This document shows positions 9,628 through 18,638 of a stretch of 64,000 nt of DNA, piece after piece. The notes under the pieces were generated by a model that ran no database searches, was not told the DNA's origin, and saw only the letters and a list, made by a program, of their open reading frames with translations. The DNA is from Flavicella sp965243265. Lineage in GTDB: Bacteria > Bacteroidota > Bacteroidia > Flavobacteriales > Flavobacteriaceae. Made by a program: the position numbers and the translations under genes. Position 1 is the stretch's first letter; every line of letters starts with the position of its first letter. Location of the stretch: NCBI GenBank assembly GCA_965243265.1, contig CBDEUL010000010.1, forward strand, positions 124,001-188,000, in the 5' to 3' direction.

Positions 9628-11315
9628 CTAAAAATCTAGTTTAAACAACGATTTTAGTAAGTCTAATTCAGGGTAGCTTTCTTTTAGTTTTTCAAATTTT
9701 TCTTGAGGGGTGTATACAAACTTTTTAACTTCAGTTTCAGCTACATCAATAGTAATATCAATGCTAAAGTTGTTAAGTGTTTCTCTTAAGTGTTTTAGAA
9801 GTTTAGGTTTTAATCGATGTAATTGTTCACTCATTAATTGAGTTGGAAGTGTGTACTGAATTGTAAGATTGTTCAGCACAGGTTTGTTGGCTTTTAATAT
9901 AGATGCCAAACTTTTTTCACCTTTTTTATAAAGGTCTTCAGCATAGCTATTCCAAAGGTTTAAGAATCTTTGTTCGGTAAAAGTATCTTTAGGAAGGGTG
10001 CTTAAATCAATTTCTTCTTCGTTAACAACATTTACAGCTTCTACTTTTTGATGGATGCTTTTAAGTGACAAAGCTGAAGAACGTTTTCTAGTAGTTCTTA
10101 GTTTTTTAGAAGGTGTTGGTGTTTTTGGTGCTTCTTGAACGGGAGTAGGGACAACTGTTGGTGTTGTTTTTTTTACGGGTGTTTGTAAAACTTCTTCAAC
10201 AATTTGAGCTCTAAAATAGGAAGCAGGAATTATGTAGTTACTGCTTTTTTTTTTTCTGCCTCGAAGGTTATAGATGCTATTTGCATTAAAGTAAGCTCAA
10301 CGAGTAGTCGTTGATTTTTACTGGTTTTGTATTTTAAATCACAGTCATTAGCCTTGTCAATTGCTTGTAATAAAAATGACATTGGGGCTGCTGCTGCTTG
10401 GCTTAGGTATTGCTTTTTAGCATTGTCTCCAACTTCTAATAGGGAAACAGTTTCAGCATCTTTGGCAACTAATAAATCTCTAAAATGAGACGCCAATCCG
10501 TTTATAAAATGATGTCCTTCAAATCCTTTGCTTAGAATGGTGTTGAATTCTATCAAAACTTTTGGAATGTCGTTGGCAAGTATAAGGTTGGTTACTTGGA
10601 AATAAATATCGTAGTCTAAAACATTTAAGTTTTCAGTAACAGCTTTTCTTGTCAAGTTTTTACCAGAAAAACTAACGACTCTATCAAAAATTGAAAGTGC
10701 ATCACGCATAGCTCCGTCTGCTTTTTGGGCTATAATATGTAGTGCATCATCGTCGGCAGTAATGTTTTCTTGCTCGGCAATTTTCTTTAAATGTAATTTA
10801 GCATCAGAAACACCAATTCTTTTGAAATCAAAAATTTGACAACGTGATAGAATGGTAGGTATAATTTTATGTTTTTCTGTGGTTGCTAAAATAAAAATAG
10901 CATGTGCAGGTGGTTCTTCTAAAGTCTTTAAAAAGGCATTGAAGGCTGCTTGTGAAAGCATGTGTACCTCATCAATAATATAGACTTTGTATTTTCCTAC
11001 TTGTGGTGGTATACGAACTTGGTCTGTTAATGAGCGTATGTCATCAACTGAGTTGTTGGATGCAGCATCTAATTCAAAGATGTTAAATGCAAAATCTTCA
11101 TCAGGATGTGCATCACCGTCTTCATTAATTTTTTTTGCTAGAATTCTGGCACAACTTGTTTTTCCAACACCTCTAGGTCCTGTAAATAAAAGCGCCTGTG
11201 CTAAATGGTTGTTTTTTATAGCATTCTCTAAAGTATTGGTGATGGCTTGTTGACCAACAACATCTTCAAAAATTTGAGGACGGTACTTTCGAGCAGAGAC
11301 TATAAATGGTTCCAT
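9628..11315 (-). CDS. dnaX: DNA polymerase III subunits gamma/tau, with A11 slippage site
   Basis: DnaX is the clamp-loader ATPase. The zero frame runs from 11315 to a stop at 10230 and gives 361 residues with Walker A (GPRGVGKTSCARIL), DEVHML and the sensor SRCQIFDF. The zero frame ends just after an A11 run on the coding strand (plus-strand T run at 10245-10255). One extra A, or a -1 shift, there continues the protein through SSNYIIPASYFRAQ into the frame ending at 9628, giving about 562 residues, the usual tau length. The downstream frame is clean and tau-like, which fits programmed slippage rather than decay. The candidate promoter is at 11338-11368. Confidence 0.93.
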
Positions 11316-11853
11316 GAATTCTTAAAATAATGAGGAACAAATGTAGGGATTAGAAAAGGGATTTACAACAAAAAGAAAAGTGATTTAAAGGAGTGTTCTC
11401 TTGGGAGAATCAATTTTGATGTTTCGTTTTTAATGTGAAAAAGGAATCATTTTAAATTGTTGCTAATGGTTTGTAAAAGCTTAGTAGCGGGTTTTTATAC
11501 ACTATCTTTCGGTTAAACGCAGACCTGATTTTGTACTTCCTTTGTTAAGTTCATTTTCCTTATTTTCAAACGAATCTAAAATTTAAAGAAGTAAAGCCAA
11601 AGCTGAAAGAGGGCTTTTTTAAATTCAGCCGTATTTTCGTTTTTAATTATTGCCAACGGTTAGTATATGGCAAGTAGGGCAGTAGAAAGCAATAAACTTT
11701 CAAGTTTGCACTGAGCCAAAGCGTTGTATTTTGTTTTTATCTTTTTCATTTTAAAAGCCAAATCAACGATTTGGCGGTGTTTGTAAATAGAACTGAACTT
11801 TCATAAACCACCGAACGCCCTATTTGCTATATACCGTGTTACCCACTGGCTTT
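11316..11853. repeat. Gene-free stretch with long imperfect palindrome (attC-like)
   Basis: About 540 bp without a convincing gene. From 11651 (TGCCAACGGTTAGTATATGG) to 11850 (TATATACCGTGTTACCCACT) the two ends form an imperfect inverted repeat: the left arm continues CAAGTAGGGC and the right arm begins GCCCTATTTGC. A small perfect hairpin, GCCAAATC-AAC-GATTTGGC, lies inside at 11757-11775. It borders the AbiC-like gene at its 3' end and resembles the long palindromes that flank single accessory genes elsewhere in the window. Confidence 0.6.
11338..11368 (-). promoter_or_regulatory. Candidate dnaX promoter
   Basis: On the minus strand, TTG (11366-11368) is followed 20 nt later by TACATTTG (11338-11345). 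This matches the Bacteroidota -33 TTG and -7 TAnnTTTG consensus with standard spacing, 22 bp before the dnaX ATG. Confidence 0.6.
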
Positions 11854-12936
11854 TTATTTATTCCAATCTTGAAATTCAAAAAGAGGGTCAAAATCTCTAT
11901 TTTCTTCCTTTAAGTAGTTTCCTTCAAGTTCAAATAGTTCATCAAGTTTCACTTCATCTACTATCAATGCTTGATAAATATTGTGAATCATTCTATAATC
12001 TGTGAAAAATTTATTTTTATCATTATTCCATTGATTTCCAAAGTCTGATAACCAATTGTAAAACAGCATTGCTTGTTCTTGATTAGAAAGCTGAGCACGA
12101 AGTATTCTTAAATATTTCCGCTTTTCATTATATGAAAGCATCTTTTCATTTTGGTTAACAACGAATTTAACTGTCTGAAAAAGATGTCGATAGTAATGTG
12201 CTAATTGAGAAGAATAACCTTCGAAAAGGTCGAATTTTAGATTGTCCTTAAGATGTAAATTGTTATCGACTATGTCCTTTATTGTTTTTGGTAAGCTCGT
12301 GTAGTGATTTTCCTTGTGTTTGATTTTGACCTCACTAACTTCCTTAAAGAAGGCATGTTTTTGTAAATCAAAATCACTTATACCACTAAAAAAAATACCA
12401 TAAGCTTCATTTACCCATATTTTGGGATTCTTGTCGGGGAAGTGCTTTTTAGCAATTTTATATATTATTTCAAACTCACTTTTTAGAAAGTTAAAAGTCC
12501 TTCTACCATTAATTGTTTTTTCTACTCTGTCAATATCTTGATCACCGTTTGCTTTTTTCTGAACATATAGGTTCACTTCGTCAAGTTGGATTTCATTGAC
12601 ATTGTCTTTATGAAGTTTGAGCATTTCATAAAATTGATTTTCAAATTTGTTGTAGTCAAGTTCTTGCCTGAATAATTCTCTCTGAAGTCTATTCGCCTTA
12701 AACTGAATGTAAAAAGCCAAAAAGGTTAAAAAGACACCTGAGATTGCAATGAAAGGATTCATGATTCCTCCAATGGTGTCTCCAATATTACCTGTAGTTG
12801 TAAAGTCTAACCCAAGCACCGAGTCTTGGACAAAAATCATTGGTGAAAAGAATGAGAATAGAATTACAACTCCTGAAATTATAAGAATCGTAATTGATAA
12901 TCCATCAAGTTTAGTGTTTTTGTCAGAATCAGTCAT
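11854..12936 (-). CDS. Putative phage abortive infection protein (AbiC-like, putAbiC)
   Basis: A 360-residue protein with two N-terminal membrane helices (LSITILIISGVVILFSFFSP and the region FIAISGVFLTFLAFYIQF) and a cytosolic, mostly helical remainder. The arrangement, with FENQFYEMLKLHKDNVNEI after the second helix and later YRHLFQTVKFV, matches the family annotated as putative phage abortive infection protein. Role: predicted anti-phage defence, causing death or arrest of infected cells; the mechanism is not known. It stands alone between palindromic sequences and is probably an acquired cassette. Confidence 0.75.
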   Translation of the reverse strand: MTDSDKNTKLDGLSITILIISGVVILFSFFSPMIFVQDSVLGLDFTTTGNIGDTIGGIMNPFIAISGVFLTFLAFYIQFKANRLQRELFRQELDYNKFENQFYEMLKLHKDNVNEIQLDEVNLYVQKKANGDQDIDRVEKTINGRRTFNFLKSEFEIIYKIAKKHFPDKNPKIWVNEAYGIFFSGISDFDLQKHAFFKEVSEVKIKHKENHYTSLPKTIKDIVDNNLHLKDNLKFDLFEGYSSQLAHYYRHLFQTVKFVVNQNEKMLSYNEKRKYLRILRAQLSNQEQAMLFYNWLSDFGNQWNNDKNKFFTDYRMIHNIYQALIVDEVKLDELFELEGNYLKEENRDFDPLFEFQDWNK

Positions 12937-13259
12937 GTTTTTTTGCTTGTGGGTAACGATGGAATAAACGTACTGGTACGTTTATTCCCTTTATATGTTT
13001 GCTTATTTTATTTAAAATATTTGATATGTACTTGTGGAAATTAAAACAAGTAGCAGTTTTTTTATAAACCTACTGAATTTAATCAAAGAAAATAAATATT
13101 TCACTTTAAATTTTAATAAGAGATGTTTGGTACTAGTGATTTAGAGGTTGGTATTTAATTTACTGATTCGTGTTTGTTTTCTTGGTCTGAAAATATTTTA
13201 ATAAATGGACGCTATAGGAATAAATACAAAACTTTGAGAAAGGTAGAATAGGGGACAGG
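12937..13259. repeat. Intergenic stretch with perfect 28-bp palindrome
   Basis: At 12961-12988 lie two perfect 13-base inverted arms (GGAATAAACGTAC and GTACGTTTATTCC) with a 2-nt centre, preceded by GTGGGTAAC at 12950-12958. That nonamer is the exact reverse complement of GTTACCCAC at the other side of the AbiC-like gene, so the gene is framed by matching inverted ends. The rest of the interval is AT-rich and shows no gene. Confidence 0.6.
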
Positions 13260-13868
13260 TTATTTTCTAATATTTATTCTGTTAGTCACACATCTAATAT
13301 TTATACCGTCTTGAGCACTGTGTTTGTACCTTCCAATAGCATTATGGTTGGGGAAAAATCTTCTGGTCCAGTTGACATAAGTTAAGTACTCAAGCTCGTT
13401 TGTACTAGGCGCCCAGAAATAAGCAGCTTTTTTGTAGTTGGTCGAAGATGTGTTGTTGGAGCTTTTATAACCAAGTAGAGGGAGTTTCATGTTTTCAATA
13501 AGAAAAAAATTGTCAGTTTTATTGTATTTAATTGGGTTAGAAATTTCTCTCCACATACCTGTTTTTTCAAGAGGCATTTCTTGTTGTAATCCCCATCTTT
13601 TTTCAAGTTTTTTCCAGTCGTTATCTGTGGCAACTCTCCAGTCACAAGGACATGCTCCCTGAATAGCGTTTAGGTCATACAACACACCAAATTTTTCAGC
13701 TAGTTCTTTATCATTATTAGGATACCATATCTTTCCTTTGGTTGATTTGTATCTTAAATTTTCGGTAAACCAAAAGGTATCTCCAATTTTTGCTATTTTG
13801 TATTCACTACTATCTCGTTGGTCAATAAGTATTTGACTTTTGTCAGTGCTTATTTTGTAAAGCACCAT
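13260..13868 (-). CDS. FISUMP-domain protein, signal peptide apparently out of frame
   Basis: A 202-residue secreted-type protein of the Fibrobacter succinogenes major paralogous (FISUMP) family, known from motifs such as DTFWFTENLRYKS, GVLYDLNAIQGACPCDWRVA and the C-terminal INIRCV. No function is established for the family. A signal-peptide-like segment starts at an ATG at 13942 (MKKILYLGLTGIALFFC) but reads in another frame and stops around the ATG used here. The gene therefore probably suffered a small indel; alternatively the shorter cytosolic form is made from 13868. Confidence 0.65.
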   Translation of the reverse strand: MVLYKISTDKSQILIDQRDSSEYKIAKIGDTFWFTENLRYKSTKGKIWYPNNDKELAEKFGVLYDLNAIQGACPCDWRVATDNDWKKLEKRWGLQQEMPLEKTGMWREISNPIKYNKTDNFFLIENMKLPLLGYKSSNNTSSTNYKKAAYFWAPSTNELEYLTYVNWTRRFFPNHNAIGRYKHSAQDGINIRCVTNRINIRK

Positions 13869-14091
13869 AGAGGGTTTGCATTGGCATGATTACAGAAAAA
13901 AAGTGCTATGCCTGTGAGTCCTAAATAAAGTATCTTTTTCATGTTAGATTTTTATAAGTTTGTAATTAACATAAATGTATAAAAATCATTTTTGTTTAAG
14001 TCTTTCAAGTCATTTTTTGAAAGACTTATTGTTTACTTGTTAATCAGGAAAGTGACTATGTATGCTGTTAGAGATACGGTACTTTAAACTT

Positions 14092-14580
14092 TTATTTGTA
14101 GTTTTTAAGAACTTTAGCGTAGTTGTTTTTATTCAAAGCCTTCCCTGTTTCTAGGTAATATTTCATACCAAAAAGATGCTTTTTTAGACCTTTTCCCAAT
14201 TGACCTTTTATTAAGTAAATCATAAAACCAGGAGAAGTTGAATTAAATGAAATCATCTTTACTTCGGTTTTATTTACTCCGAGAGGAGATAATTCATAAA
14301 TAGCAGACATGTTCTTTAAAAAAGGAAGGTTGTGTTTGAAAACCTCTACTTTAAAACTTTTGTTTTCTACTACCTCAGTTATTTTTTCATCTACAAATAG
14401 TTTCTCATCAAACATACAATGTCTAGAGCAATTTAAAGCTCCTGCTGTTGCACCTCCTATGTAATTGGATGTAGGCATTTCTGGATTATGAATGTGTATA
14501 TCACCGTATTGGTTAAATAATACTTCCCATGTTTTTTCTAGTGAGACATTAATTACTTCTTTATATTCTGATTTGGTCAT
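14092..14580 (-). CDS. SRPBCC-like (START/Bet v1 fold) protein
   Basis: A 162-residue soluble protein beginning MTKSEYKEVINVSLEKTWEV, the usual first strand of SRPBCC domains. A middle strand pair (DEKITEVVENKSFKVEVF) and a C-terminal helix follow. These domains bind hydrophobic ligands. No partner gene is adjacent except divergently transcribed msrA. The function is unknown. Confidence 0.7.
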   Translation of the reverse strand: MTKSEYKEVINVSLEKTWEVLFNQYGDIHIHNPEMPTSNYIGGATAGALNCSRHCMFDEKLFVDEKITEVVENKSFKVEVFKHNLPFLKNMSAIYELSPLGVNKTEVKMISFNSTSPGFMIYLIKGQLGKGLKKHLFGMKYYLETGKALNKNNYAKVLKNYK

Positions 14581-14692
14581 TTTGTGTTTTTATTTAGAAT
14601 ACTGTAAAAATATAAAGGAGATGTGACAAAGGTATGTCAGGGGTGTTAGGTAAGAAATATTTCTACGACCAAAAGTTCAAAATAAACAAATT

Positions 14693-15295
14693 ATGAAAGA
14701 AATTAAGAAACTTGTTTTAGGAGTATTTATAATTACTATAAGTATGTTTTCACAAGAAAAGAAAGAGGAGAGAGCGGTAGCTTATTTTGCTAGTGGTTGT
14801 TTTTGGTGTGTAGAAGCTATTTACGAGAGTGTAGCTGGAGTTGAAGAAGTGGTGTCTGGTTATTCGGGAGGGCATACTAAAAACCCAACTTACAGTAGTA
14901 CCAGTACAGGAAACACAGGCCATGCAGAAACGGTTGCGGTGTATTACAATCCTCAAAAAGTGTCTTTTAAAACTTTAGTAAATGTATATTTTGGATCTCA
15001 AGACCCTACAACATACGGACAACATCCAGATTACGGATCACCTTATCGATCTATTATTTTTTATAGTTCTCCCGAAGAATATAAGATTTCTAAAGCTATT
15101 TTTGACAAGCTAAATAAAGAGGTGTATTCTGGAAAAATGGTTACTGAAATAAAAGCTTTTGAAAAATTTTATAAGGCAGAAGCGTACCATCAAGATTTTG
15201 AAAAGCGAAATCCTAATCAACGTTATATACAAGCAGTCTCTATTCCTAGGTTAGAACGTTTTCAAGACAAACATCCAGAATTATTGAAAAAATAA
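14693..15295 (+). CDS. msrA: Peptide methionine-S-sulfoxide reductase MsrA, exported
   Basis: Repairs methionine-S-sulfoxide in proteins. The catalytic motif is GCFWCVEAIYE near residue 37, followed by GYSGGHTKNPTYSSTSTGNT and the substrate-site GHAETV. The N-terminus MKEIKKLVLGVFIITISMFS is a signal peptide, so the enzyme probably works outside the cytoplasm. Length (200 aa) fits. It converges with the acyl-CoA ligase gene 6 bp away. Confidence 0.95.
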   Translation: MKEIKKLVLGVFIITISMFSQEKKEERAVAYFASGCFWCVEAIYESVAGVEEVVSGYSGGHTKNPTYSSTSTGNTGHAETVAVYYNPQKVSFKTLVNVYFGSQDPTTYGQHPDYGSPYRSIIFYSSPEEYKISKAIFDKLNKEVYSGKMVTEIKAFEKFYKAEAYHQDFEKRNPNQRYIQAVSIPRLERFQDKHPELLKK

Positions 15296-15301
15296 AAAAG
15301 C

Positions 15302-17074
15302 TTATTTTTCGTAAATAGCATTGTATAAATCAATGTAAATCTCTTTGATTATTTTACGTTTCATTTTTAAGGTAGGGGTTAATTGACCTCCGTCTATACT
15401 CCATTCGTCAGGAGTTAATTTAAAGGTTTTTATTTGTTCCCATTTACCAAAACGTTTGTTACAAACAGTAACTTCTTTTTGAATTCTTTTTAATACAGCA
15501 GGGTGTTCACAGAGTGATTGGTTGTCTTTTTCTAGTGCAATTTCTTTTCTTGTAGCCCACGCTCTTACAAACTCAAAATTAGGTTGAATAATTGCAGCAG
15601 GCATCTTTTCTCCTTCACCTACAACCATTATTTGTTCTATAAATCGAGATTGTTTCAATTCGTTTTCTAACAAAGCAGGAGCTACATATTTTCCTCCAGA
15701 GGTTTTAAACATTTCTTTTTTACGGTCGGTAATTTTTAAGAAACCATCTTCTGAAATTTCACCAATATCTCCTGTATGAAAATAATCTCCAGACATTACC
15801 GAGGCTGTTTTTTCAGCGTCTTTGTAATACCCCAACATTACATTAGGTCCTTTTACAAGAATTTCACCATCTTCGGCAATTTTAACCTCTACATTGTCAA
15901 TCATTCTACCAACAGTTCCAATTTTAATCCCTTTATTAAACGGGCAGTTTACCGAAATTACAGGCGATGTTTCTGTAAGTCCATATCCTTCTAAAATAGG
16001 CATCCCAGCAGCAGAAAATACACGAATTAATCTTGGCTGTAAAGCAGCACTTCCCGAAACTAAAGTATTTATGTTACCACCCAAGGCTTCTTTCCATTTG
16101 CTAAAAATTAACTTTCTAGCTATTTTAAGTTTAAATTCGTAAAAAGCACCATTGGCACCATAAGGTTCGTATTGTAGCCCTAAATTGATTGCCCAGAAAA
16201 AAAGCGCTTTTTTTATTCCAGTAAGTTCGGCTCCTTTGGCAACAATTTTATCGTATACTTTTTCGTACAAGCGAGGCACGGCCGTCATTATTTCAGGTTT
16301 TATTTCCTTTAAATTATCGCTAATGGTTTCTGGAGATTCAGCAAAATAAATTTCAATACCACAGTATTGGTACAGGTATAAAATAATGCGTTCAAAAACA
16401 TGACAAATAGGTAAAAAACTCAAAGCTTTGGCATTTCCCTTTTCAAGAGGTACTCTAGGAATACTATTTAGTACATTAGAAACAAGGTTATTGTGTGATA
16501 ACATAACACCTTTGGGTTTTCCAGTAGTACCAGAAGTATAAATAATGGTTGCCAAATCATCGGGTTTTACCGTTTTTTTTATGGCTTCTACCTCAGCTTG
16601 GTTTTCAGTACTTTCCCCTAAAGTAAGCAGCTCTTTCCAATTTCTTTCCCCTTTTATATCATCAAAAGTAAATATTTTTTTTAGCTGTGTTTTGTCTTTT
16701 ATTTTGTTTAATTTTTCTAAGATAGAACTGTCAGAAACAAAACAATAAGTAGCTTCAGAATGGTTTAAAATATATTCGTAATCTTCCTTAGAAATTGTTG
16801 GATAAATAGGAACATTTTGTGCTCCTACCTGTAGTACACCCATATCCATTACGTTCCATTCAGTCCTGTTAGAAGTTGAAATAACGGCAATCTTATCGTT
16901 TGGTTTTACACCTAATTTCAATAGCCCTCTACTAATTTTATTGTACTGATCAATGTATTCTTGTGTAGACAAGCTTTCCCATTTACCATTGTATTTTGTA
17001 GTAAAAGCTTTTTTTAAGCTATAGGTTTCTAATTGGTATTGTGGAAAGTCAAACAGTAGCGAAACATTTTTCAT
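15302..17074 (-). CDS. Long-chain acyl-CoA synthetase (AMP-binding)
   Basis: Activates long-chain fatty acids to acyl-CoA through an acyl-adenylate. The P-loop-like AMP-binding motif TIIYTSGTTGKPKGVMLSHN is near residue 180, with EGYGLTETSPVISVN and YFHTGDIGEISEDGFLKITD further on. It has the C-terminal lysine region of ANL enzymes (LTPTLKMKRKII). The 590-residue length matches bacterial FadD15-type ligases. It is a single-gene unit. Confidence 0.93.
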   Translation of the reverse strand: MKNVSLLFDFPQYQLETYSLKKAFTTKYNGKWESLSTQEYIDQYNKISRGLLKLGVKPNDKIAVISTSNRTEWNVMDMGVLQVGAQNVPIYPTISKEDYEYILNHSEATYCFVSDSSILEKLNKIKDKTQLKKIFTFDDIKGERNWKELLTLGESTENQAEVEAIKKTVKPDDLATIIYTSGTTGKPKGVMLSHNNLVSNVLNSIPRVPLEKGNAKALSFLPICHVFERIILYLYQYCGIEIYFAESPETISDNLKEIKPEIMTAVPRLYEKVYDKIVAKGAELTGIKKALFFWAINLGLQYEPYGANGAFYEFKLKIARKLIFSKWKEALGGNINTLVSGSAALQPRLIRVFSAAGMPILEGYGLTETSPVISVNCPFNKGIKIGTVGRMIDNVEVKIAEDGEILVKGPNVMLGYYKDAEKTASVMSGDYFHTGDIGEISEDGFLKITDRKKEMFKTSGGKYVAPALLENELKQSRFIEQIMVVGEGEKMPAAIIQPNFEFVRAWATRKEIALEKDNQSLCEHPAVLKRIQKEVTVCNKRFGKWEQIKTFKLTPDEWSIDGGQLTPTLKMKRKIIKEIYIDLYNAIYEK

Positions 17075-17165
17075 AAAAACAGTTTAAAGGGGTTACTTCT
17101 TTAACTGCAAAGTAGGGAATAAAATAAAACCACACAAGACTATTATTAACGTATGTTAATTTTTA

Positions 17166-18554
17166 TTAAAGTTCTTTGTTCTTTATAAACTGGAAGGTTT
17201 GCGGTGTTGTAGGATTTAAAATTTTAATAGAATATAAGCCACTTGGAAGGTTAGAAAGGTTTATAGCATTTGTTGTGATTTTGTTCTTTCCTATAAGTTC
17301 ATTTTTATAGTTGAAGACTTCATAATCATTGTTTAGAAGGTTGTTGTCTGTAATTTCAATACTATTACTTTCAACACTTAGTTCAATGAATTGGTTTTCA
17401 AAAGTTGGTAGGGTAGGTTTTTCTGTTTCTATATTATTACATGAGAGTTGTTGGTAGTATTTTAAATCGTTTTTGTTATGTTTTTTTTCATAGCCTAGTT
17501 CAGCTGCTTTATTTAAAATGCGACATGCTTTTTCAGGTTGTTTTAAATCAGAATAAATAACACCGAGGTTTCTCATAGCAAATGAGTTGTTAGGGTTCAC
17601 TTCTAGGGCACTTCTTAAGTCAGTAATACCTTTTTTAGAATCTCCTAATTTGTGATATAACAAGCCTCTTATAGTTCTGAGGTCTCTTTCTGCTTTATTA
17701 CTGCTAAACCGGATGACATTTTTTTCATTTTTAAAAGCAATATTGATATGTTCCATTGCTTTTTCGTATTGGTTAAAATCACTATATCTCCTAGCTAAAG
17801 ACCAGTGAACAAAGGCGTGGTTTGGTTTGCTCTCTAAAACCTTATTAAGACAGTATTCTGAAAGTTGGTATGATTTTATAGTATATAAATAAGAACCTAA
17901 GTTATACGTAAGACGTTCTTTTTCATCAGATAAATCTAAAGCTTTTATTCTGTGATGTATAGCGTAATTAGTGTTTCCGTATGAATTATATACCCCAGCT
18001 AAAAGTTCATGTAGTTTTATATGTGTTTTACTATTTAAGTTGTTTCCCTGCATTAGTTCTAAAGCACCATTTAAAGCAAGTAGGTGGTTTCCTAAATTGT
18101 ATCTAAGTTGTGTTTGGGCAAACAATAACTTTGTGTCATTAGGTTTTTGTTTAAGAACCTTGTTAATATTCAAAAGACTCTTGTGATAATTTTTAATTCT
18201 TTGTTCGTTAAGCTTATTAAAAACAAGGTTATGATCTTTTCTTGAAACAAGTTTTCCGTTGTTAAATTTCCAAGTAACTAGTTTTTTTGAGTCTTCTCCA
18301 TATTGATAGCAATACCCGTCGTATTTCCCATTGTCGTTATAATAAAAAACTTCTTTTAAAGAACCTGATTTATAATAGGTTTTTATACTATCTAGGTAGG
18401 AATCTGTTCCGTAAAAGGATATTTTAGAAAGTGTACTATCTTGAAAGAATTCACGAGTAACCTTTTTCTCAGTTTTAGTGATAGGTAGTTGTTTGGTAGA
18501 CTTACAGCTTATAAAAAATAATATAAGTAGCGATAGAAGAAGATTTTTTTGCAT
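17166..18554 (-). CDS. TPR lipoprotein with T9SS-type C-terminal domain
   Basis: A 462-residue surface-type protein. The N-terminus LLLSLLILFFISCKSTK is a lipoprotein signal with Cys at about residue 17. Next come MORN-like strands (SGSLKEVFYYNDNGKYDGYC), then about six TPR helices (for example NSFAMRNLGVIYSDLKQPEK). The end, LPSGLYSIKILNPTTPQTFQ, looks like a type IX secretion sorting domain. A scaffolding or interaction role is likely. The specific partner is unknown. Confidence 0.8.
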   Translation of the reverse strand: MQKNLLLSLLILFFISCKSTKQLPITKTEKKVTREFFQDSTLSKISFYGTDSYLDSIKTYYKSGSLKEVFYYNDNGKYDGYCYQYGEDSKKLVTWKFNNGKLVSRKDHNLVFNKLNEQRIKNYHKSLLNINKVLKQKPNDTKLLFAQTQLRYNLGNHLLALNGALELMQGNNLNSKTHIKLHELLAGVYNSYGNTNYAIHHRIKALDLSDEKERLTYNLGSYLYTIKSYQLSEYCLNKVLESKPNHAFVHWSLARRYSDFNQYEKAMEHINIAFKNEKNVIRFSSNKAERDLRTIRGLLYHKLGDSKKGITDLRSALEVNPNNSFAMRNLGVIYSDLKQPEKACRILNKAAELGYEKKHNKNDLKYYQQLSCNNIETEKPTLPTFENQFIELSVESNSIEITDNNLLNNDYEVFNYKNELIGKNKITTNAINLSNLPSGLYSIKILNPTTPQTFQFIKNKEL

Positions 18555-18638
18555 TCTTTTTTATGCTCAAGATAAAAAAAGAAACATAAAGGAAATTTAT
18601 TTTTATAATTTTTTTAGTGTTGTAAATTATAAAGAGAC

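Noticed and set aside
9628..10071. Separate 147-residue hypothetical gene downstream of dnaX
   Set aside because: Its frame continues without a stop back to the A11 run and gives the tau-specific part of DnaX.
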